Source: Cylindrotheca closterium (Eukaryota > Bacillariophyta > Bacillariophyceae > Bacillariales > Bacillariaceae). Taken from it: DNA of 21,172 nt. The DNA is taken from NCBI GenBank assembly GCA_933822405.4, contig CAKOGP040001748.1, forward strand, positions 1-21,172, given 5' to 3'. The notes under the pieces are model-generated. The model ran no database searches and had not been told where the DNA came from. It saw nothing but the letters and a program-made list of their open reading frames with translations. Shown piece by piece: positions 18,654 to 21,172 of the stretch. Position numbers and translations under genes: made by a program. Numbering within the stretch: position 1 is the first letter of the stretch; each line of letters starts with the position of its first letter.

Positions 18654-18887
18654 CCTTGTGAAGGACAACCCCTGTGAACACAAATTCTCCATGTTGTACA
18701 GCATATTTGTCTTGTTTCTTTCTCTGGAAAAGATACAGCAGACCGATTTTCTTGGTCTACCCTTCCAAATCCCCACCAACAGAGTGGGAGCGCCAATCTG
18801 CCCATTGACAGATGACTTGAGAGAATTGCATCCAATTCTTTCCTTGGAAAAGGTATTTTCATTTGAACATATACATACTTGTCTGAC

Positions 18888-19400
18888 CTAGTCCTGTGGA
18901 CCAAGAATCAGATCCCTGAACTTGCGAAACTTCTCACCTTGCAATGACTTAGTCATAAAATCCGCAATCATATTGTCAGTTGGACAGTATTCGATCTTGA
19001 CATTTCCTTTCTCAACTTGATCTGTGATAAAGAAATAACGAATATTGATAGCTCGGCTTCTTTTGCCCGCGCTCTTGCGACCATTCTCTTCCAGTAGAAT
19101 CGCGCTTTTGTTATCCTGATACAAGATATTCTTCTCAATCGGATACCCTTGCCACTCCATGAACAACTTCGTCCATAGTATCATCGTGACAACATCGTCA
19201 ACAGCAATCAGTTCCGCTTCTGTACTGCTTCTGCTGTTTGGCTTTTGTTTCTTTGACATCACTTGAGCTGCACCTCCTCCAAAGGACAGAGTGCCGCCAG
19301 TATGGCTCTTGAAATCTGGATGCACCGCAAAGATGCGTCGGTCATCCATTTCATAACTCGTAGTGATTCAGCGGAAAGTGTCATAGAAAAAATTATTTCA
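18888..19400 (-). pseudogene. Ty1/copia RNase H fragment, frameshifted
   Basis: The minus-strand frame 19349-18888 encodes the C-terminal end of a Ty1/copia polyprotein. It shows FAVHPDFKSHTGGTLSFG, KKQKPNSRSSTEAELIA (catalytic Glu), LYQDNKSAI (catalytic Asp), INIRYFFITDQV, then MIADFMTKSLQGEKFRKFRD and a TAG. The expected first catalytic Asp lies just upstream in another frame (SLRVMKWMTDAS, ending near 19333). The shift falls at the AAAGA run around 19329-19333, consistent with one lost base in a T run. Reverse transcriptase, integrase and gag are absent, and similarity fades near 19400. The piece is a dead 3' remnant of an element oriented on the minus strand. No LTR was recognised in 18654-18887. 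Confidence 0.85.
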
Positions 19401-19520
19401 GAAACGAAACCACACGCGTTCCGGCAGAACCAACCAGTCTGCCTCGCGTAGCGCTAGTACTGAATTTACGTAGAAAACTTCAAATTTATCACCAAGCCAA
19501 CCATTCAACACCAGCGCACC

Positions 19521-20465
19521 ATGGGCAAATCTATCAACGCGAAGGCATCCTCGGCGATGACAAAAAAGTCAGGCGTGTCTAAGATGAAAACGACCTCTGT
19601 GGCTAAAAAGTCCGTCAAGAAACGAGTGGAAATTGACCTCCAACAGCCTAAAGACAGGGATCCCATCGATTCCAAGATGGTGTCTGAAACCCAAACTGAA
19701 GAGAAGCGTGTTACCGACGATAATGAAGCGCAACGCATGGCTGATGAGATTGAGGCGAAACGAATCGCCGAACGAGAAGCTCGCAGGAGCGGACATTACG
19801 ACAGCATTGTCCCAAACCTGTCGGAGTGGTGGATGAAGAATTTATATTCAGGAGATGCTGTCGACGAAGCATTGGAACGCCATGACCGTATCCATACGGG
19901 TAACGCGCTTTTTATGGCGTGGGAAGAACGTTTTCCTGCCGCTTGGAACCAGCCCTGCCTCCGGTATGACGGTCCATTTAACGACAATACAGGGACAGCA
20001 ACTTGTGAAGATCGTTTCGCCCGCATTTTCACATCAATGAATTCGGATAATAGTCAATTGACAAAAGACCTCATTGCCGCATTTGACACTGAAACGATGG
20101 AAGTGAATCCGTCTGAAGAAATCTGGTCCTTACGCATTTTGGCCATGCGGATGTCTTTACAAAATCCGATGTATTCTATTTCCGAACCAGGTACGGATGT
20201 TCAACGCGATTCCACCAGCTCCGAAGGGGACCAGGTGCAAAACTCAAATCGCTTTGCACCTCTACAAAGTGACGATGACTCGTTTGACGGTAGTGGAATT
20301 CAAGAATTCGACGAGGTTGAAGTGGTGGCGGTGAAAAAGAATGACTCCAAGGCGCCTGAGTCGTCAGATGAAGATGAAGACACTGATGCTGATGACACTG
20401 ACGACAGGGAGAACATTGTGGACGACGCAATGGAGGAAGACCGCTGGGGCGAACCCGCACGATGA
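19521..20465 (+). CDS. unrecognised 314-aa protein, first of two consecutive ORFs
   Basis: The ATG at 19521 has a strong initiation context (CACCATGG) and the frame ends at the TGA at 20463-20465. The N-terminus is Lys/Ser-rich and very basic (about residues 1-40). A charged helical segment follows (about 60-90, ADEIEAKRIAEREARRSG), then a Trp-rich region (about 90-180, SEWWMKNLYSG, FMAWEERFPAAWNQP). The tail is strongly acidic (ESSDEDEDTDADDTDDREN). No known domain was recognised. The second ORF starts four bases after the stop and the two frames overlap, which recalls ORF1/ORF2 or gag/pol pairs in retroelements. Placement next to a copia relic fits that, but a cellular origin is not excluded. 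Confidence 0.6.
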   Translation: MGKSINAKASSAMTKKSGVSKMKTTSVAKKSVKKRVEIDLQQPKDRDPIDSKMVSETQTEEKRVTDDNEAQRMADEIEAKRIAEREARRSGHYDSIVPNLSEWWMKNLYSGDAVDEALERHDRIHTGNALFMAWEERFPAAWNQPCLRYDGPFNDNTGTATCEDRFARIFTSMNSDNSQLTKDLIAAFDTETMEVNPSEEIWSLRILAMRMSLQNPMYSISEPGTDVQRDSTSSEGDQVQNSNRFAPLQSDDDSFDGSGIQEFDEVEVVAVKKNDSKAPESSDEDEDTDADDTDDRENIVDDAMEEDRWGEPAR

Positions 20466-20469
20466 GGCC

Positions 20470-21172
20470 ATGGACGACAACACTCTACCGTTGACTTCTC
20501 CTAAACTTACGGCAACACAAGACTCAGCAGGTACAGGGACCCTTATGGAGCCCTCGGAAACAACTCCTTCTCGCGTTCAACGTCCCCCAACACTGGCCGA
20601 ACGGATCTCGAACCTCATTCAGGTGAACATGGAAGGGATACCAGGCAAATGTCACATCTTTGAGACTACTTTCTCCGTGGACTATCAAGGGTCGGATTCA
20701 GGAACTGTGGCGGAGGCGCTCTTGTCGACAGTTCTGAATTCTATGGAGGAAGCCATCAACAATTCCCCTAATGAATTGAAGCTTCTTCCGATCTCTGATA
20801 CCACATATAAGCAACCAAATCTTTGGATTCGAAACTCAGTAGATTCACGTAATCGCATTTCGACTTATCGCGCTCTGTCGACTTACTGTGATATGGAATA
20901 CGGTAACTGTCCCTACGCGGCAACCAACAGCAAGCCGGGCGAGAAGAAACTACGCACACGCATTCGCGTCGGCTTCTCGGCTGAGGCTTCGGTCGAGGCC
21001 GTCCAAGACTATCTTCATACCGGATTACGTCAATTGGGGAGAGGTGCTGGGTGCTACCCTTCTCCCTTGCAGTATGGAGAAATTGTGAAGATCGGATCAT
21101 GCTCGTTTATTCCTGCAGAAGTCAACTTCTCAGCTTATGCAAAGGAACTGATGAGACTATTTGATTTCGAAG
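20470..21172 (+). CDS. unrecognised second ORF, cut by the window edge
   Basis: The ATG at 20470 (GAGGCCATGG, a near-ideal initiation context) opens a frame that runs 234 codons to the window edge without a stop. It is offset +1 from the preceding ORF and already open from 20335, overlapping it by 131 bp. A variable Ser/Thr/Pro-rich start (about 1-45) leads into a folded-looking region: KCHIFETTFSVDYQGS, LSTVLNSMEEAINN, RIRVGFSAEASVEAVQDYLH, GAGCYPSPLQYGEIVKIGSC. No polymerase or integrase motif is seen yet. It may be an N-terminal part of a retroelement polyprotein by position; this is inference. Confidence 0.55.
   Translation, partial: MDDNTLPLTSPKLTATQDSAGTGTLMEPSETTPSRVQRPPTLAERISNLIQVNMEGIPGKCHIFETTFSVDYQGSDSGTVAEALLSTVLNSMEEAINNSPNELKLLPISDTTYKQPNLWIRNSVDSRNRISTYRALSTYCDMEYGNCPYAATNSKPGEKKLRTRIRVGFSAEASVEAVQDYLHTGLRQLGRGAGCYPSPLQYGEIVKIGSCSFIPAEVNFSAYAKELMRLFDFE

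Noticed and set aside
18643..18891. Plus-strand 82-codon ORF following the 305-aa ORF
   Set aside because: It starts with TTG, overlaps the previous stop in another frame and shows no motif or splice link.
20768..21100. Minus-strand 110-codon ORF at the right edge
   Set aside because: It is antisense to the continuous plus-strand frame from 20470 and Arg/Ser-rich, as expected for a shadow.

Overview
This window looks like nuclear DNA of a eukaryotic microalga, most likely a diatom and perhaps a pennate one. The genes are split by very short introns (48 to 85 nt) with GTAAGT- or GTATGT-type donors. Spacing is tight, transcription runs in both directions, and the gene content is a mix: an EF-hand-containing calcium-dependent protein kinase, a plant-style CCR4 deadenylase without leucine-rich repeats, Ty1/copia pieces and a large transposase-like ORF. 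The species cannot be fixed from sequence alone.

Layout. Positions 1-572 (minus) hold the start of a gag-like retroelement ORF cut by the window edge, with tandem repeats upstream. A long gene-poor stretch follows to 2395. From 2396 to 13324 lies an island of six cellular genes, all with introns: a CCR4-family deadenylase (minus), a PHD-PWWP chromatin reader (minus), the 26S proteasome lid subunit RPN3 (plus), a three-RRM CELF/Bruno-like RNA-binding protein (minus), a calcium-dependent protein kinase (minus) and the retromer subunit VPS29 (minus). Every exon set joins in frame and restores known family motifs, so these models are solid. The PHD-PWWP and RPN3 genes are divergent across 256 bp. 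RPN3 and the CELF gene are convergent across 139 bp.

From about 13.5 kb to the end the DNA is accessory. It holds an uninterrupted transposase-like ORF of about 1058 codons (minus) with two PCNA-binding-like motifs, a cluster of GC-rich hairpins on its upstream side, a 55-residue open frame of unknown origin, and an unrecognised plus-strand ORF with an internal 180-bp duplication. It also holds a frameshifted Ty1/copia RNase H relic (minus) and, at the right edge, two consecutive plus-strand ORFs with a stop/restart arrangement (TGA, four bases, then ATGG) that may belong to a retroelement.

The six cellular genes share no single pathway. They cover mRNA decay, chromatin reading, protein degradation, RNA binding, calcium signalling and endosomal sorting. 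No rRNA, tRNA or CRISPR feature was seen.
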